Assembly (NCBI GenBank): GCA_949740695.1
Contig: CATJIY010000201.1
Coordinates: forward strand, 1-6,353
DNA from: an uncultured Eubacteriales bacterium
GTDB taxonomy: Bacteria; Bacillota; Clostridia; Oscillospirales; Butyricicoccaceae
Length of the DNA stretch: 6,353 nucleotides
Reading direction: 5' to 3'
In this document: in pieces, positions 5,536-6,353 of the stretch
How the letters are laid out: each line of letters starts with the position of its first letter
How positions within the stretch are numbered: the stretch's first letter is position 1
The notes under the pieces: generated by a model
What the model saw: only the letters and a program-made list of their open reading frames with translations
Told to the model about the DNA's origin: nothing
Databases searched by the model: none
Translations under genes and position numbers: made by a program

Positions 5536-6353
5536 ATGAAGGAACAATTGCTGCTGCGGCAGACCATTGCCGCCATCCGTCCAGCCGATACCGCCGCTAT
5601 GGAAGCCGCCAGAAAGCGACAGGAAAGTCTGGCAAAACCCCCCAGAAGCCTGGGGCAGCTGGAAGAGATCGGAATCCGCCTGGCAGGCGTCACCGGTCAG
5701 GTTTATAACCAGTTGAAAAAGCGGCGGATTCTGGTGCTGTGCGCTGACAATGGCGTATGCGCCGAAGGAGTGTCCGCCACCCCCCAATCGGTGACTTTGG
5801 CCCAAACCATCAATCTAACCCGAGGAATGACCGGCGCTTCGGCTTTAGCGCATCACTTTGGGGATGAAGTGCGGGTAGTGGACGTAGGCGTTATGACCGA
5901 CGTTCCCTGTCCAGCGGTAATCCAGGAAAAAGTAGCCTATGGCACCCAAAATCTTCGGCATCAGCCCGCCATGTCCCGGGAGCAGGCCATGACCGCCATA
6001 GCCGTTGGCATCCGCCAGGCCAAACAGGCAAAAGCAGACGGAGTGGACATGCTGGGCATCGGAGAGATGGGCATCGGCAACACCACCACTTCCTCGGCAG
6101 TGCTGGCCGCCCTTACCGGCGCGCCAGTGGAGCAAGTCACCGGTCGGGGCGGCGGCTTGTTGGATCATGCCTTTCAAAAGAAAAAACAAGTCATCCGGGA
6201 AGCGCTGGCCCTCCATCAGCCTCAAAGAAACGACCCCATAGACGTACTGCAAAAGGTGGGCGGGTTGGATCTGTGCGCCATGTGCGGAGCTTTTTTAGGC
6301 GCGGCAGAAAGCCAGATGCCCGTGGTCATTGATGGATTTATCTCCGTAGTGGC
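5536..6353 (+). CDS. cobT: Nicotinate-nucleotide-dimethylbenzimidazole phosphoribosyltransferase CobT (C-terminus missing)
   Basis: Cytoplasmic enzyme of the nucleotide-loop assembly of cobalamin. It transfers phosphoribose from nicotinate mononucleotide to 5,6-dimethylbenzimidazole or another lower-ligand base, giving the alpha-ribotide that is later joined to cobinamide. The frame is open for 272 codons to the window edge; the family is about 350 residues, so roughly 80 are missing, including the region of the catalytic glutamate near the C-terminus. Visible motifs: KPPRSLGQLEEIG (34-46; usually KPPGSLGRLE), ADNGV (70-74), VSATPQSVT (79-87), the hallmark GEMGIGNTTT (176-185), GRGGG (203-207; usually GRGTG) and DGFIS (266-270). 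ADNGV in place of ADHGV is, to my knowledge, common in Firmicutes. The ATG at 5536 has GGAGGA (5525-5530) five bases away, and the protein begins where homologues do. It probably heads a cobalamin-assembly operon with cobS and cobU type genes to the right; that part is not visible. Confidence 0.95.
   Translation, partial: MKEQLLLRQTIAAIRPADTAAMEAARKRQESLAKPPRSLGQLEEIGIRLAGVTGQVYNQLKKRRILVLCADNGVCAEGVSATPQSVTLAQTINLTRGMTGASALAHHFGDEVRVVDVGVMTDVPCPAVIQEKVAYGTQNLRHQPAMSREQAMTAIAVGIRQAKQAKADGVDMLGIGEMGIGNTTTSSAVLAALTGAPVEQVTGRGGGLLDHAFQKKKQVIREALALHQPQRNDPIDVLQKVGGLDLCAMCGAFLGAAESQMPVVIDGFISVV

Overview
The window looks like ordinary chromosomal DNA from a Firmicute, most likely a gut-type clostridium. 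The reasons are strong AAGGAGG/GGAGG ribosome binding sites, a MacB/LolD-type ATPase paired with a very long FtsX-type permease of clostridial style, and a CobT with the ADNGV variant. The assignment comes from sequence character only.

Layout. Positions 1-3841 (minus strand) hold a two-gene ABC operon. A 233-residue ATPase (3140-3841) overlaps by 7 bases an FtsX-like permease that starts at 3146 and runs off the left edge after 1048 codons. The permease carries about 425 residues of Gln/Glu/Leu-rich coiled coil between its first and second membrane segments. Positions 3842-4050 are a short intergenic gap with an extended -10 promoter for the ABC operon and a weak AT-rich terminator candidate for the gene upstream. 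Positions 4051-5076 (minus) encode a complete PLP-dependent low-specificity L-threonine aldolase. Positions 5077-5535 are a 459-base divergent intergenic region with several inverted repeats and promoter-like sites. Positions 5536-6353 (plus) hold the first 272 codons of cobT, which runs off the right edge.

How the genes relate. The ATPase and permease almost certainly form one envelope machine that moves an extracytoplasmic coiled-coil arm, as in the FtsEX/MacB mechanotransmission family. CobT activates the lower-ligand base of cobalamin and probably starts a cobalamin-assembly operon to the right, outside the window. The threonine aldolase is a stand-alone gene divergent from cobT; a functional link between them is possible but not shown.

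No undescribed multi-gene system is evident. The parts least explained by known features are the divergent intergenic region, with a 102-base nested inverted repeat and a probable structured cobT leader without recognisable cobalamin-riboswitch core motifs, and the symmetric coiled-coil arm of the permease.
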